Assembly: GCF_013369385.1 (NCBI RefSeq)
Contig: NZ_SZTO01000011.1
Span: 86,392 to 150,391, forward strand
Source of the DNA: Vibrio sp. 05-20-BW147
GTDB taxonomy: Bacteria; Pseudomonadota; Gammaproteobacteria; Enterobacterales; Vibrionaceae
Direction: 5' to 3'
Length of the DNA stretch: 64,000 nt
Of this stretch, positions 1 to 8,847 are shown in pieces. The notes beneath the pieces are model-generated. The model had not been told where the DNA came from and searched no databases. It worked only from the letters and a program-made list of their open reading frames with translations. The translations under genes were made by a program, and so were the position numbers. Within the stretch, counting starts at the first letter, position 1. The number at the start of each line of letters is the position of its first letter.

Positions 1-575
1 AAACGAGTAACAAACTGCGCACCAAACCCAACCAATATCATTGCTGGCAAGGTGCCTAGCCCAAAAGCAAGCATAATCAGAGATCCGTTGATAAAACCGC
101 CAGAAACAGCCGACCAAGTTAAAGCCGAGTAGACCAAACCGCATGGCAACCATCCCCAAACAAAACCGTAGGGAAGAGCTTGTAGAGGATGTTTAATAGG
201 AAGCAGGTGTGCGGTTACTGGCTTAATCCATCGCCAGATGAATTGCCCACCTTTTTCAACGGTCAATAGCGCACTCCATAGTTTGGAGATATACAGGGCT
301 ACAAGAATCATAAAAGATGCGGCAATCAATCTTAGCCAAGCTAATGAGTGGTTTAAGCCACTGAGCTCAGTTAATGATGAGACTGCTCCACCAATCAATC
401 CGCCAAATAAGGCATAGCTAGTGAGGCGTCCAAGATTATAAAGGAGGGTATTGCGAATAGGTGAAGCTTGCTGCTGTCCGAGGTTAAGTAAAGAAGCGAT
501 ACCACCACACATGCCAATGCAATGACCGGCCCCAGCAAGACCGATCATAAATGCGCCAATAAAGTCGGGCGTCAT
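1..575 (-). CDS. Sulfite exporter TauE/SafE-family membrane protein (partial)
   Basis: The reading frame starts at an ATG at 575 and stays open to base 1, so the carboxy terminus lies outside the window. The visible ~191 residues begin MTPDFIGAFMIGLAGAGHC and contain the 'GHCIGMCGG' signature of the cbb3-associated TauE/SafE-like (DsbD-like fold) proteins, then several hydrophobic segments and 'WGWLPCGLVYSAL'. The paired GMCGG and LPCGL motifs suggest membrane-embedded cysteines that handle metal or thiols. The start overlaps the ccoS stop in an ATGA arrangement, so the two are translationally coupled. Its place at the end of the cco cluster suggests a role in copper supply or assembly of cbb3 oxidase rather than sulfite export; that is inferred from position and family. 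Confidence 0.85.
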   Translation of the reverse strand, partial: MTPDFIGAFMIGLAGAGHCIGMCGGIASLLNLGQQQASPIRNTLLYNLGRLTSYALFGGLIGGAVSSLTELSGLNHSLAWLRLIAASFMILVALYISKLWSALLTVEKGGQFIWRWIKPVTAHLLPIKHPLQALPYGFVWGWLPCGLVYSALTWSAVSGGFINGSLIMLAFGLGTLPAMILVGFGAQFVTR

Positions 576-745
576 TCCGCTCTCTCAGCTTTAGTACTCT
601 TTTTTTGCTCTTCGTCGAACAAAATATTGCTTCCCTGCCTCTCGAGGTCTTCAAACTGTTCGCTCTTCACCGCCCACAAAAACACCGCCACCGCAATGCA
701 CACCAAAACAATTGCAATAGGAATTAGAAGATACAAGCTTTCCAT
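572..745 (-). CDS. ccoS: cbb3-type cytochrome oxidase assembly protein CcoS
   Basis: A 57-residue protein beginning MESLYLLIPIAIVLVCIAV. One amino-terminal membrane helix is followed by 'FLWAVKSEQFEDLERQG', the family signature in which a short acidic stretch follows the helix, and a charged tail ends in KAERAE. CcoS is needed for incorporation of haem and CuB into CcoN in the cytoplasmic membrane. The ATG lies two bases after the ccoI stop, and the TGA overlaps the next ATG, so it sits inside one operon. Size and position match the family. Confidence 0.93.
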   Translation of the reverse strand: MESLYLLIPIAIVLVCIAVAVFLWAVKSEQFEDLERQGSNILFDEEQKKSTKAERAE

Positions 746-747
746 AG

Positions 748-3117
748 TTACTTACCGTGCTCTTTAAGCAGCCTGAGAGAATTTGAAACCACTATTATAG
801 AACTCGCAGACATTCCTACAACAGCAATATAAGGAGCAACCAAACCTGCCACAGCCAACGGCAATATCAAAAGGTTATAACCCAGGGACCAAGCCAAGTT
901 CTCTTTGATGATACGGCGCGTGCGCAAAGCAAGCTCTCTGGCTTCAAGCAGCTTATCTAGTCGGTCACCCAAAAGGGTCATATCAGCAGATGCTTTCGCT
1001 ACATCCGTACCACTACCCATAGCGACAGACAAATGGGCACCAGCTAAAGTGGGCGCGTCATTGATACCGTCACCAACCATCAGCGTAATGTCGTTGATGT
1101 CGAGACCTTTTAGGTAGGCGAGCTTGTCTTCCGGTTTTGCAGAAGCAACAACGTGCTCGATTCCAACGGCTTTTGCGACACTTTCAGCATTGGCTGCCGA
1201 GTCTCCCGTCAACAAGGTGGTCTTAATACCCGCTTGAGCAAACTTTTCGATCAGTTTGTGGCTTTCTTTACGAATAGGATCATGGTAGATAAACGTAGCA
1301 ATGTGTTGGTTATCCAAAGAGAGATACACCGCATTTTGCTCATCGGTTGAAGCACCTAATACATATTCAGCACTGCCAATTTTTACCGTAACGCTATTCC
1401 ACTTTCCACTAATACCAGAACCAATTACGTTACTCACATCACTGAGCACAAAATCTTGGGTCGAATAAGACTTAAACGCTCTCGCAATAGGGTGGTTTGC
1501 ATGATTTTCTAAACTCGCCGCCAATTGCAGGCATTGCAGGTCGGTTAAGTGTGCAAACACCTTGGTCTCTTTGATTTCGATATCGCCTTTGGTTAAGGTG
1601 CCCGTTTTATCGACAACCAGATGGTTGACCTTACACAGTGTTTCAAAGACATGGCCTTTGCGAAGCAGAATACCAAAATTGCCCATACGTGACGTTGCGC
1701 AAGTCAATGCTGTAGGCGTCGCTAGCGAAAGGGCGCAAGGGCAGGTTGCAACAAGCACAGAGAGCATAATCCAAAAGGCATCTTCTGGTTTTGTCTGATG
1801 CCAAAAAAACCATGTTGCCGCAGAGATAATAAGAATAGCGCCAACAAAGTAGCGAGCCACAACATCTGCCACTTCAGCGATTTTAGGCTTAGAATGCTGC
1901 GCTTCATCCTGAAGCCTAACAATATTAGAAATAACCGAGTCCGCTTTTGAACTGCTCACTTGCAACACGAAGGATTCATCGCCATTCATTGTGCCTGCAT
2001 ATACTGCATCACCTTCGCGCTTCACAACATGGACGGATTCACCAGTTAACATCGATTCATCAATATGAATGCGGCCTTCGATCACTAACCCGTCTGCTGG
2101 GATATGCTCTCCCGGAAGTACACGAACCCGGTCACCAATCTTTAAGCTCTTTACTGGCACTTGTTGTCCGTCGAGTGTGGTCGCAATTGCTGGAATCAAT
2201 TTGAGAAGATTACCGCTCGCTGCCGCTGCTTTTCTTCTCGCTCGCATCTCCAAGAAACGACCTACAAGCAGGAAGAAGGTAAACATAGAGATAGACTCAA
2301 AGAACACTTCTCCTTGCTCTGTAACCGTCGCAACAAGACTGGCAAAATAAGCAAAAATCAGTGCGATGGACACTGGCACATCCATACCCAGCGTCCGACC
2401 TTTAATACTGCGCCATGCATTGATATAAAAAGGAAGAGCTGAGTAAAGCAAGACAGGGGTAGCAAAAATCAAACTCACCCACCGAAAGTAGTTCTTAAAC
2501 TCTGGTTCAAGATCGCCAAAAACTTCCAAATACAATGCAACAGCGAGCATCATCACTTGCATTGTTGCCAGTCCCGCTATACCTAATCGATAGAGATACT
2601 GCTTCATCGTTGCATGGTATGAAGCCTCTTGTTTGTCAGCCTCGAAAGGCGCAGCTTTGTATCCCAACGCATGAATGCCAGAGAGAAGCTCGCTCAATTT
2701 AGTTTTTGACTTATCCCAAGAGAGAAGTGCACGATTCGTGGTAGTATTTACCTTTATTGACACCACACCCACTTGCCCATTCACTTGTTTTTCAATTAGC
2801 CACGCGCACGCGGCACAAGAAACGCCCTCTAAAGAGAGCATCACTTCACAGTGATTATCATTACTTCGTACAAACTCAGATTGAACTTCTTCATTATCGT
2901 AATGAATGAGTGATTTGAGTTGCTCAGGAACAAGTTCAACTTTTTCAGCGTGAGCCGTTCTATATTGATAGTAGGAAACAAGGCCGTTGTCGATAATGGT
3001 CTGTGCCACAGTCTCACAACCGGGGCAGCACATGTCTCGAATCTCACCTAAAATTTCTACTTTAAAATCCGTATTGACCGGTACATCTTCACCACAGTGA
3101 TAACAGGATTGCGTCAT
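748..3117 (-). CDS. ccoI: Copper-translocating P1B-type ATPase CcoI (cbb3 oxidase copper supply)
   Basis: A 789-residue P-type ATPase. The amino terminus has a cysteine-rich metal-binding stretch (C5, C8 and a CCPGC motif at 30-34), then an HMA-like domain with CAAC at 101-104. Membrane helices follow from about 175. The actuator TGES is at 358-361, the intramembrane metal site CPC at 459-461, the phosphorylation motif DKTGT at 503-507, then the HP motif (NHPIA) and the GDGINDAP hinge. The FixI/CcoI subgroup pumps copper across the inner membrane for the CuB centre of CcoN and differs from CopA-type detoxification pumps. The gene lies between ccoH and ccoS with gaps of four and two bases, consistent with one transcript. 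Confidence 0.95.
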   Translation of the reverse strand: MTQSCYHCGEDVPVNTDFKVEILGEIRDMCCPGCETVAQTIIDNGLVSYYQYRTAHAEKVELVPEQLKSLIHYDNEEVQSEFVRSNDNHCEVMLSLEGVSCAACAWLIEKQVNGQVGVVSIKVNTTTNRALLSWDKSKTKLSELLSGIHALGYKAAPFEADKQEASYHATMKQYLYRLGIAGLATMQVMMLAVALYLEVFGDLEPEFKNYFRWVSLIFATPVLLYSALPFYINAWRSIKGRTLGMDVPVSIALIFAYFASLVATVTEQGEVFFESISMFTFFLLVGRFLEMRARRKAAAASGNLLKLIPAIATTLDGQQVPVKSLKIGDRVRVLPGEHIPADGLVIEGRIHIDESMLTGESVHVVKREGDAVYAGTMNGDESFVLQVSSSKADSVISNIVRLQDEAQHSKPKIAEVADVVARYFVGAILIISAATWFFWHQTKPEDAFWIMLSVLVATCPCALSLATPTALTCATSRMGNFGILLRKGHVFETLCKVNHLVVDKTGTLTKGDIEIKETKVFAHLTDLQCLQLAASLENHANHPIARAFKSYSTQDFVLSDVSNVIGSGISGKWNSVTVKIGSAEYVLGASTDEQNAVYLSLDNQHIATFIYHDPIRKESHKLIEKFAQAGIKTTLLTGDSAANAESVAKAVGIEHVVASAKPEDKLAYLKGLDINDITLMVGDGINDAPTLAGAHLSVAMGSGTDVAKASADMTLLGDRLDKLLEARELALRTRRIIKENLAWSLGYNLLILPLAVAGLVAPYIAVVGMSASSIIVVSNSLRLLKEHGK

Positions 3118-3121
3118 GGTC

Positions 3122-3598
3122 TTAGTTCATCAAAACAGTTGCAGAAGAAGGGAAAGTCACACGGCCTTGAACTAGCCATTTTTGATCATGTGGTTGCAGT
3201 TCAATAAACCAAGGGCCTTCCATTTGGTGCTCTAGTGATAAACGATAGACACCTTTGGCATCCGCCGTGAGTAACTGTGTAAAATCTCGGTCGGGCAGTG
3301 TGCGATGCGTAAATGTCGCCGTCAACGCGGGAAAATGAGGCAGTGCACCTTTGTTGAACTCAATAATAATGACATTGTTATCTGAAGAGACGGCGGCATT
3401 TAGGCCTAGTTCCTTCGCAACATTAAGCTTGCTAATATCGATGTTGATCCCTTTTCCTTTTTTATAGTAATCCTCAGCAACGAGAGAGACTGAGTTTTGT
3501 GAAAATATCACCACTGTTACGACCGTCCACACTACCACTGTCAGTGGCAAAATGATCAGAAACCACGGCCAAAACTGTTTATACCAAGGCTTTACCAT
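3122..3598 (-). CDS. ccoH: FixH/CcoH family cbb3 oxidase assembly protein
   Basis: A 158-residue membrane-anchored protein. One helix at about residues 12-34 follows the family start 'MVKPWYKQFWPWFLI', and the motif 'VAEDYYKKGKGIN' follows the helix, as in FixH proteins. The remaining ~110 residues should fold as a periplasmic beta-rich domain. CcoH takes part in maturation or stability of the cbb3 complex. It sits between the structural genes ccoNOQP and ccoI. An 86-base gap containing a hairpin separates it from ccoP, so this half of the cluster may be expressed at a different level from the structural genes. Confidence 0.9.
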   Translation of the reverse strand: MVKPWYKQFWPWFLIILPLTVVVWTVVTVVIFSQNSVSLVAEDYYKKGKGINIDISKLNVAKELGLNAAVSSDNNVIIIEFNKGALPHFPALTATFTHRTLPDRDFTQLLTADAKGVYRLSLEHQMEGPWFIELQPHDQKWLVQGRVTFPSSATVLMN

Positions 3599-3651
3599 AA
3601 AAAAGTTCTCAACAACTAAATGAAAGATAAGGGCTTTAATTTAAAGGAAAG

Positions 3652-3674
3652 ACAGCCCCTTAAAAAGGGGCTGT
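3652..3674 (-). terminator. Intercistronic hairpin after ccoP
   Basis: Inverted repeat ACAGCCCC / GGGGCTGT with a 7-base A/T loop, 10 bases beyond the ccoP stop on the minus strand. The minus-strand sequence after it is pyrimidine-rich but not a pure T tract. It is probably a partial terminator or an mRNA-stabilising hairpin between ccoNOQP and ccoHIS. Confidence 0.6.
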
Positions 3675-3684
3675 TATTGAAATG

Positions 3685-4662
3685 TTACTTATTATTCTCG
3701 CTGTTGCTTAGACTCCAAACATAAGCGGCAACGAGTTGAACTTTGTCTTCTCCTAGAATATCTTTCCAGGCTGGCATCACACCAGAACGGCCGTTCATTA
3801 CTGTTTCAGTGACATCCGCACGAGAATCACCAAACAACCAATCATTGTCGGTTAAATCTGGCGCACCAACAGCAGGGTTACCCTTACCATCAGTGCCGTG
3901 ACATGCTGCACAAACAACGAAACGGGCTTTGCCAGCTTCAGCTTCACGTGCGTTCACTTTACGACCAGAAAGGCTTAGCGTATAACTCACCACTTCTTGA
4001 ACACCTTGTTCGCCAAGTGCATCTTTCCACGCAGGCATCTGACCGATACGGCCATGCATGATTGTCGTTACGATAGCTTGCGGCTCACCGCCGTAGAGCC
4101 AGGCTGTATCTGTTAGGTTAGGGAAACCTTTCAGACCACGAGCGTCAGAACCATGACACTGCGAACAGTTCTGTAAAAACAGTCGTTGACCAACTTTGAT
4201 CGCTTCATCATCTGTTGCGATCGCTGGAATAGGACGGAGGCCATTTTCGTCAAACGCTAAACGACGGAACGCTTCACCAAAGTAGGCATCCGCATCATCC
4301 AACTCTTTGGCGTATTGGTTCAGTTGCTTGTTCGATTGAGCATTAGCAACTGCCAGCTTAGACTCCTCAACTGTACGAACTGTTTGAGCAGAACTCTGCC
4401 AGCCCAAAACTCCCTTAAAGTTACCCAAACCAGGGAAAAGGGTTAGGTATACCGCTGCAAAAATAAATGTACCTACGAACAAGTAAGTCCACCATTTCGG
4501 TAGTGGGTTATTTAACTCGCGAATACCGTCGTACTCGTGGCCCATGTCTGCACCTTCTTCGACGCCCATTTTATCTTTAGCGCACCAGTAAAGAAGTACA
4601 GCACAGCCAACAAGCGTACCGACAGTAATCACAATAATCCAGAGACTCCAGAATGTAGTCAT
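3685..4662 (-). CDS. ccoP: cbb3-type cytochrome c oxidase subunit III (di-haem cytochrome c)
   Basis: A 325-residue protein with two amino-terminal membrane helices (about 5-27 and 58-76) and a periplasmic part with two c-type haem motifs, CSQCH at 166-170 and CAACH at 251-255. Each is followed by the expected downstream methionine ligand region ('GQMPAWKD' and 'GVMPAWKD'). CcoP passes electrons from soluble cytochromes or the bc1 complex towards CcoO and CcoN. The ATG overlaps the ccoQ stop by one base. Length is slightly above the roughly 300-residue norm because of the linker between the second helix and the first haem domain. Confidence 0.96.
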   Translation of the reverse strand: MTTFWSLWIIVITVGTLVGCAVLLYWCAKDKMGVEEGADMGHEYDGIRELNNPLPKWWTYLFVGTFIFAAVYLTLFPGLGNFKGVLGWQSSAQTVRTVEESKLAVANAQSNKQLNQYAKELDDADAYFGEAFRRLAFDENGLRPIPAIATDDEAIKVGQRLFLQNCSQCHGSDARGLKGFPNLTDTAWLYGGEPQAIVTTIMHGRIGQMPAWKDALGEQGVQEVVSYTLSLSGRKVNAREAEAGKARFVVCAACHGTDGKGNPAVGAPDLTDNDWLFGDSRADVTETVMNGRSGVMPAWKDILGEDKVQLVAAYVWSLSNSENNK

Positions 4663-4838
4663 TACTTCGTCACTCCTTGTTTAGTTGGGCTAGATTTCTC
4701 TTCGTCAGCAAAAACAAGGTTAGCCGCTTCGTCAAAACTCGCTTTGCGTTTTTTGCTGTAAGCCCAAGCTACAATGCCTATAAAACTGGCGAAAAGTACA
4801 ACGGTATAAACACTGTGAATTGTACCGAAATCCATCAT
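4662..4838 (-). CDS. ccoQ: cbb3-type cytochrome oxidase small subunit CcoQ
   Basis: A 58-residue protein starting MMDFGTIHSVYTVVLFAS, with one membrane helix and then 'WAYSKKRKASFDEAANLVF', the CcoQ/FixQ signature. Two tandem ATG codons (4838 and 4835) follow the ribosome-binding sequence AAGGGGG; either could start translation. The stop overlaps the ccoP start and the gene begins 7 bases after ccoO. CcoQ stabilises the cbb3 complex. Confidence 0.93.
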   Translation of the reverse strand: MMDFGTIHSVYTVVLFASFIGIVAWAYSKKRKASFDEAANLVFADEEKSSPTKQGVTK

Positions 4839-4845
4839 TGCCCCC

Positions 4846-5466
4846 TTATTTCATCGCATGACCGAGAGATTGAAGGTAAGCGATGATGGCGTCCATCTCT
4901 GTCTTTCCTTCTACATCTTTGGCCGCATTAGCAATCTGTTCATCCGTGTATGGAACACCGAACTGATTACGGAACACTTCCAACTTCTTCTGGGTCAATT
5001 TGCCATCAAGTACATTTTCAGCAAGCCATGGGAAACCAGGCATATTTGATTCTGGTACTAGCTCACGAGGGTCTAACAAGTGAACGCGATGCCACTCATC
5101 TGAGTAACGACCACCAACACGTGCCAAATCAGGACCAGTACGCTTAGAACCCCAAAGGAAAGGATGTTCCCAAACGCTTTCACCAGCGACTGAGTAATGA
5201 CCATAACGTTCTGTTTCCGAGCGGAAAGGGCGGATCATTTGGCTGTGACAAACGTTGCAGCCTTCACGAATGTAAATATCGCGACCTTCCATTTCCAACG
5301 CAGAGTAAGCACGTAAATTTTCTACCGGCTCTGTTGTTTGCTTTTGGAAAATCAGTGGTGTGATTTCTACGAGAGCACCCCAACTGATTGCAAAAACGAT
5401 TAAGATAGCCAACAAACCGACATTGCGTTCAATGATTTCGTGGCGATTATTAGAATTAGAACTCAT
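4846..5466 (-). CDS. ccoO: cbb3-type cytochrome c oxidase subunit II (mono-haem cytochrome c)
   Basis: A 206-residue protein. One amino-terminal membrane helix (about 16-38) is followed by a periplasmic cytochrome c domain with the haem motif CNVCH at 70-74 and the very conserved context '[18 protein letters not shown]'. The family motif '[16 protein letters not shown]' and the methionine-ligand region '[10 protein letters not shown]' are intact. CcoO transfers electrons from CcoP to the haem b of CcoN. It lies 13 bases after ccoN with an AGGAG-type ribosome-binding site. Confidence 0.97.
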   Translation of the reverse strand: MSSNSNNRHEIIERNVGLLAILIVFAISWGALVEITPLIFQKQTTEPVENLRAYSALEMEGRDIYIREGCNVCHSQMIRPFRSETERYGHYSVAGESVWEHPFLWGSKRTGPDLARVGGRYSDEWHRVHLLDPRELVPESNMPGFPWLAENVLDGKLTQKKLEVFRNQFGVPYTDEQIANAAKDVEGKTEMDAIIAYLQSLGHAMK

Positions 5467-5479
5467 TCTTTAAATCTCC

Positions 5480-6907
5480 TTATGCCGGTTGAGCAATAGC
5501 TTTCAAGCTTTGCTTAGGTGCTGTTACTGTTTTGTACGTGTTGTATGCCATTAAGAACATACCCGATAGGAAGATAAAACCACCTAAGAAACGAACAAAA
5601 TAGAATGGATAAGATGCTTCAACAGACTCTACGAAACTGTAAGTTAGCGTACCGTCTGAGTTAACTGCACGCCACATCAGACCCTGCATTACACCAGAGA
5701 TCCACATTGCAACGATGTACAGTACTGTACCAATAGTCGCCAACCAGAAGTGAACATTGATTAGGCTTACTGAGTACATGCGCTCTTGGTTAAATAGGCG
5801 AGGGATCAAGTGGTAAACCGAACCAATTGACACCATTGCAACCCAACCCAACGCACCAGAGTGAACGTGACCTACGGTCCAGTCTGTATAGTGTGACAAT
5901 GCGTTTACTGTCTTAATCGACATCATAGGGCCTTCGAAAGTCGACATGCCGTAGAACGAAAGTGAAACGATCAAGAAACGCAGGATAGGGTCGTAGCGAA
6001 GCTTATGCCAAGCACCGGATAGAGTCATAATACCGTTGATCATACCGCCCCATGATGGAGCGAACAGAACCAAAGACATCACCATGCCTAGAGACTGAGT
6101 CCAATCTGGAAGCGCCGTGTAGTGTAGGTGGTGAGGACCAGCCCAGATATACAGAGACACTAGTGCCCAGAAGTGAACGATCGATAAGCGGTATGAATAA
6201 ACAGGGCGCTCAGCTTGTTTCGGTACGAAATAATACATCATACCCAAGAAACCCGCTGTTAGAAGGAAACCTACCGCATTGTGGCCATACCACCATTGAA
6301 CCATCGCATCAACAGCGCCAGAGTAAATTGAGTAAGATTTACCTAGCGATACCGGGATAGCCATGCTGTTTACAATATGTAAAACAGCCACCGTAATGAT
6401 GAAGGCACCGAAGAACCAGTTCGCCACATAGATGTGGGACGTGTTACGTTTAACCAAAGTTCCAAAGAACACAACCGCATATGAAACCCACACAACCGCG
6501 ATTGCAATATCGATAGGCCATTCTAACTCTGCATACTCCTTACCAGAGGTAAAACCTAGAGGTAGGGTGATTGCAGCGGCGAGAATAATTGCTTGCCAAC
6601 CCCAGAAGGTGAAGGCGACGAGAGGACCACCAAATAGACGAGTTTGACAAGTACGCTGTACAACGTAGTAAGACGTTGCGAACAGGGCACTGGTACCAAA
6701 CGCGAAAATAACCGCGTTAGTATGCAGGGGACGTAAACGACTGTACGTCAACCACGGCGTATCAAAGTTGAGCTGTGGCCATACTAATTGAGCGGCAATC
6801 AAAACACCAACAGCCATACCGACAATACCCCATAAAATGGTCACAAGGGTAAACTGACGAACGACTGTATAGTTGTAGTTTTGTTCAAGCTGCTTTTCTT
6901 GGCTCAT
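5480..6907 (-). CDS. ccoN: cbb3-type cytochrome c oxidase catalytic subunit I
   Basis: A 475-residue multi-helix membrane protein of the C-family haem-copper oxidases. Visible metal-ligand contexts are '[12 protein letters not shown]' (low-spin haem), '[10 protein letters not shown]' and 'GPHHLHY' (CuB) and '[14 protein letters not shown]' (haem ligands). It reduces oxygen to water with high affinity and pumps protons, supporting microaerobic respiration. An ATG two codons upstream (6913) is possible, but the GGAAG sequence sits seven bases before the ATG at 6907 and almost touches the upstream one, so 6907 is preferred. It is the first gene of the ccoNOQP operon. FNR or ArcA control is usual for such operons, but no convincing FNR box is visible upstream. 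Confidence 0.97.
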   Translation of the reverse strand: MSQEKQLEQNYNYTVVRQFTLVTILWGIVGMAVGVLIAAQLVWPQLNFDTPWLTYSRLRPLHTNAVIFAFGTSALFATSYYVVQRTCQTRLFGGPLVAFTFWGWQAIILAAAITLPLGFTSGKEYAELEWPIDIAIAVVWVSYAVVFFGTLVKRNTSHIYVANWFFGAFIITVAVLHIVNSMAIPVSLGKSYSIYSGAVDAMVQWWYGHNAVGFLLTAGFLGMMYYFVPKQAERPVYSYRLSIVHFWALVSLYIWAGPHHLHYTALPDWTQSLGMVMSLVLFAPSWGGMINGIMTLSGAWHKLRYDPILRFLIVSLSFYGMSTFEGPMMSIKTVNALSHYTDWTVGHVHSGALGWVAMVSIGSVYHLIPRLFNQERMYSVSLINVHFWLATIGTVLYIVAMWISGVMQGLMWRAVNSDGTLTYSFVESVEASYPFYFVRFLGGFIFLSGMFLMAYNTYKTVTAPKQSLKAIAQPA

Positions 6908-6994
6908 TTGCATGCTTCCAATTTCTAATTAACTACACTTTACTTCCAACACGACTTGCGTCGTAATGCCACCCAAATCAACTCAAGAAATACT

Positions 6995-7007
6995 GTGATA
7001 TCATCAC
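6995..7007. promoter_or_regulatory. Short inverted repeat upstream of ccoN
   Basis: GTGAT-ATC-ATCAC, 88-100 bases before the ccoN start. It resembles a CRP/FNR-family half-site pair, but the 3-base spacer does not fit either consensus. It may be an operator; the factor is unknown. Confidence 0.25.
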
Positions 7008-7062
7008 GTTATTACTCTTGCCGACTTTAATAAAAAGTGGCATTTTCAGTGGCACACTATAC

Positions 7063-7079
7063 TTGAATTAACAATTCAA
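7063..7079. promoter_or_regulatory. Perfect 7-bp inverted repeat between ccoN and the divergent small gene
   Basis: TTGAATT-AAC-AATTCAA, lying about 155 bases upstream of ccoN and 85-100 bases upstream of the plus-strand gene. The palindromic form suggests a dimeric regulator. The 7-base gap between the TTGAA/TTCAA halves is wrong for FNR. The role is unproven. Confidence 0.3.
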
Positions 7080-7163
7080 TGACAGAGTAGTAACCTTACA
7101 GAAGCTCTGGAAATCATCTTTTATTTTAAAACTTTGAAGTTTGTAACAAGGAAAACTGAAAAA

Positions 7164-7517
7164 ATGCCGGCACAAAAGTTAACAAAGGCGAGGCTTGCAC
7201 AAATAATAATCACGCTAACGATATTAGTCGCCGCGTTTATATGGAGATCATTGAGTTATCAGCCAGTAAAAACCATTGACTGTTCACAAAAATCTCGATG
7301 TGAGTTAACACTTGAAGGTGAGAAAATTACTTTTTACCGCATTAACGGGCAAATACAGATCCAAACCGATAAAATGGACACTTTTAAAATTGATCTAGAT
7401 CAAGGCGCTACATCAAAATTCGTTTCGAACTTAACCATTAGCGATGTGAAGGAGTCGAAACAAAACATTAGGATCTTTAATAGGACGAATGAACTTGTTG
7501 CCATCATTATTCTATAA
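7164..7517 (+). CDS. Small membrane-anchored protein of unknown function
   Basis: I do not recognise this family. From the ATG at 7164 it is 117 residues: a basic amino terminus, one membrane helix (about 12-30, rich in I, L, T and A), then a predicted periplasmic domain with two cysteines close together ('TIDCSQKSRCELTL') and a beta-rich remainder. A TTG ten codons upstream keeps the frame open, but an AAGGA sequence 11 bases before the ATG favours the shorter form. It is divergent from ccoN and precedes the FIST/kinase pair by about 115 bases. The FixH-like size and its place beside the oxidase operon hint at a periplasmic accessory role; that is only a guess. Confidence 0.7.
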   Translation: MPAQKLTKARLAQIIITLTILVAAFIWRSLSYQPVKTIDCSQKSRCELTLEGEKITFYRINGQIQIQTDKMDTFKIDLDQGATSKFVSNLTISDVKESKQNIRIFNRTNELVAIIIL

Positions 7518-7632
7518 ATATGACTTGGTACACGTTGTTTCCGCAATATGACGATTTTTAGAACCAAAACATTATCGACTAGCCTGACTATTGGTATAAA
7601 GTAGTCTTAGTTACAAAAACCTATAACTCACG

Positions 7633-8847
7633 ATGCTTTGTCAATCAGTATTTAGCCACATAACTCACGAAAATTTAGCCGTTATAGAACTCAAAGAGCA
7701 AATTGTTCATGAGCACTTAGCGATGCTCATTTGTTATTACACTGAAGAGTATTCTTGTGAGCGGCTTAGAGAATCGTTCCAAACGCATTTTCCAGGCATT
7801 CCCATTCATGGTTCTAGCTCCTGCCGAGCAATTATGACCGATAAGGGCTACCATAGTGGGCCAGTTATCGGTGTATTCGCAATCTATGATAGTGGCAGCA
7901 ATGCATATGGAACGGGAATATCCCATATCAACACAGCAGAATGCGACATCACCGCAACCATGTTTTATACGCTAAACATGGCACTTAAAAACGCAGATAG
8001 AATCGGTGAAGTACCAAGTCTCATCTTGTTGCACGCCACTCCGGGGCACGAAGAGTCTATCATCAAAGCAATTGATGAAAAATTTGGTACGTTAGTTCCT
8101 ATTATCGGTGGAAGTGCTGCAGATAACCAAGTAGAAGGGAACTGGTCAATTTTTACCAACCAGGGAACTTCTAAACAAGGGGTTAGCTTAACCGTCTTTT
8201 TTTCGTCTCAGTCAATTTTCACCGCCTTCAGCGCTGGCCATACACCGACTGAATTAACAGGTACGGTAACCAAAGTTAGAGGACGAGAGATTCTAGAAAT
8301 TGACAACCTACCAGCGAGTCAAGTCTATCGAGATTGGACTAAAATCCATCTTGATGAAAGTGAAAGGAATCAGCTAATTTTCGATATCGCAACAGCGTAT
8401 CCTCTAGGAAGAATCGCCGGACAGCTGTATGACTACCCATATTTTATTCTGTCTCACCCAGTTAGAGAGACAGAAAATCAAGGCATTGAACTCTTTTCAA
8501 GTATTGAAGAGGGTGAACAAATTTTCTTAATGCAAGGCTGTAAAGATCAACTTATCAGCCGTGCAGCCAAAGTGATCAACGCTGCCTTTTGGCAAAAGCT
8601 TGAAGACTCACAAAAAATTGGGGTTATAAACATCTTTTGTGCAGGTCCCATGATTCATCTACAGCAAGACATAGACAGAGTACTTAATCAACTGATGGAA
8701 GAACTCGATGACCGGCCGTTCATTTGTCCTTTCACATTCGGAGAGCAGGGTAGGTTTGTTGGAGGGGAGAATGGACATGGTAATCTGATGATTTCGTCCG
8801 CAATCTTTCATTCGCCTGTTGGTGATAAATCATATGACAACGTTTGA
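7633..8847 (+). CDS. nosP: FIST-domain sensor protein, NosP type
   Basis: A 404-residue cytoplasmic protein with no signal peptide or membrane helix. The amino-terminal FIST_N region holds 'IHGSSSCRAIMTDKGYHSGPVIGVFAIYD' and 'PIIGGSAADNQVEGNW'; the FIST_C half includes 'AYPLGRIAGQLYDYPYFI' and 'FTFGEQGRF'. Such proteins encoded next to hybrid kinases are the NosP haem-binding nitric oxide sensors; in Vibrio cholerae the NosP gene is adjacent to vpsS. Here the stop overlaps the kinase start by 14 bases, so translation is probably coupled. By analogy the product should inhibit or tune the partner kinase when NO is bound. Haem binding cannot be shown from sequence. The start is the first ATG; no strong ribosome-binding site is visible. 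Confidence 0.82.
   Translation: MLCQSVFSHITHENLAVIELKEQIVHEHLAMLICYYTEEYSCERLRESFQTHFPGIPIHGSSSCRAIMTDKGYHSGPVIGVFAIYDSGSNAYGTGISHINTAECDITATMFYTLNMALKNADRIGEVPSLILLHATPGHEESIIKAIDEKFGTLVPIIGGSAADNQVEGNWSIFTNQGTSKQGVSLTVFFSSQSIFTAFSAGHTPTELTGTVTKVRGREILEIDNLPASQVYRDWTKIHLDESERNQLIFDIATAYPLGRIAGQLYDYPYFILSHPVRETENQGIELFSSIEEGEQIFLMQGCKDQLISRAAKVINAAFWQKLEDSQKIGVINIFCAGPMIHLQQDIDRVLNQLMEELDDRPFICPFTFGEQGRFVGGENGHGNLMISSAIFHSPVGDKSYDNV

Noticed and set aside
6914..7130. FNR box expected upstream of ccoN
   Set aside because: TTGAGTTGATTTGG and similar strings match only one half of TTGATNNNNATCAA; no full site was found.
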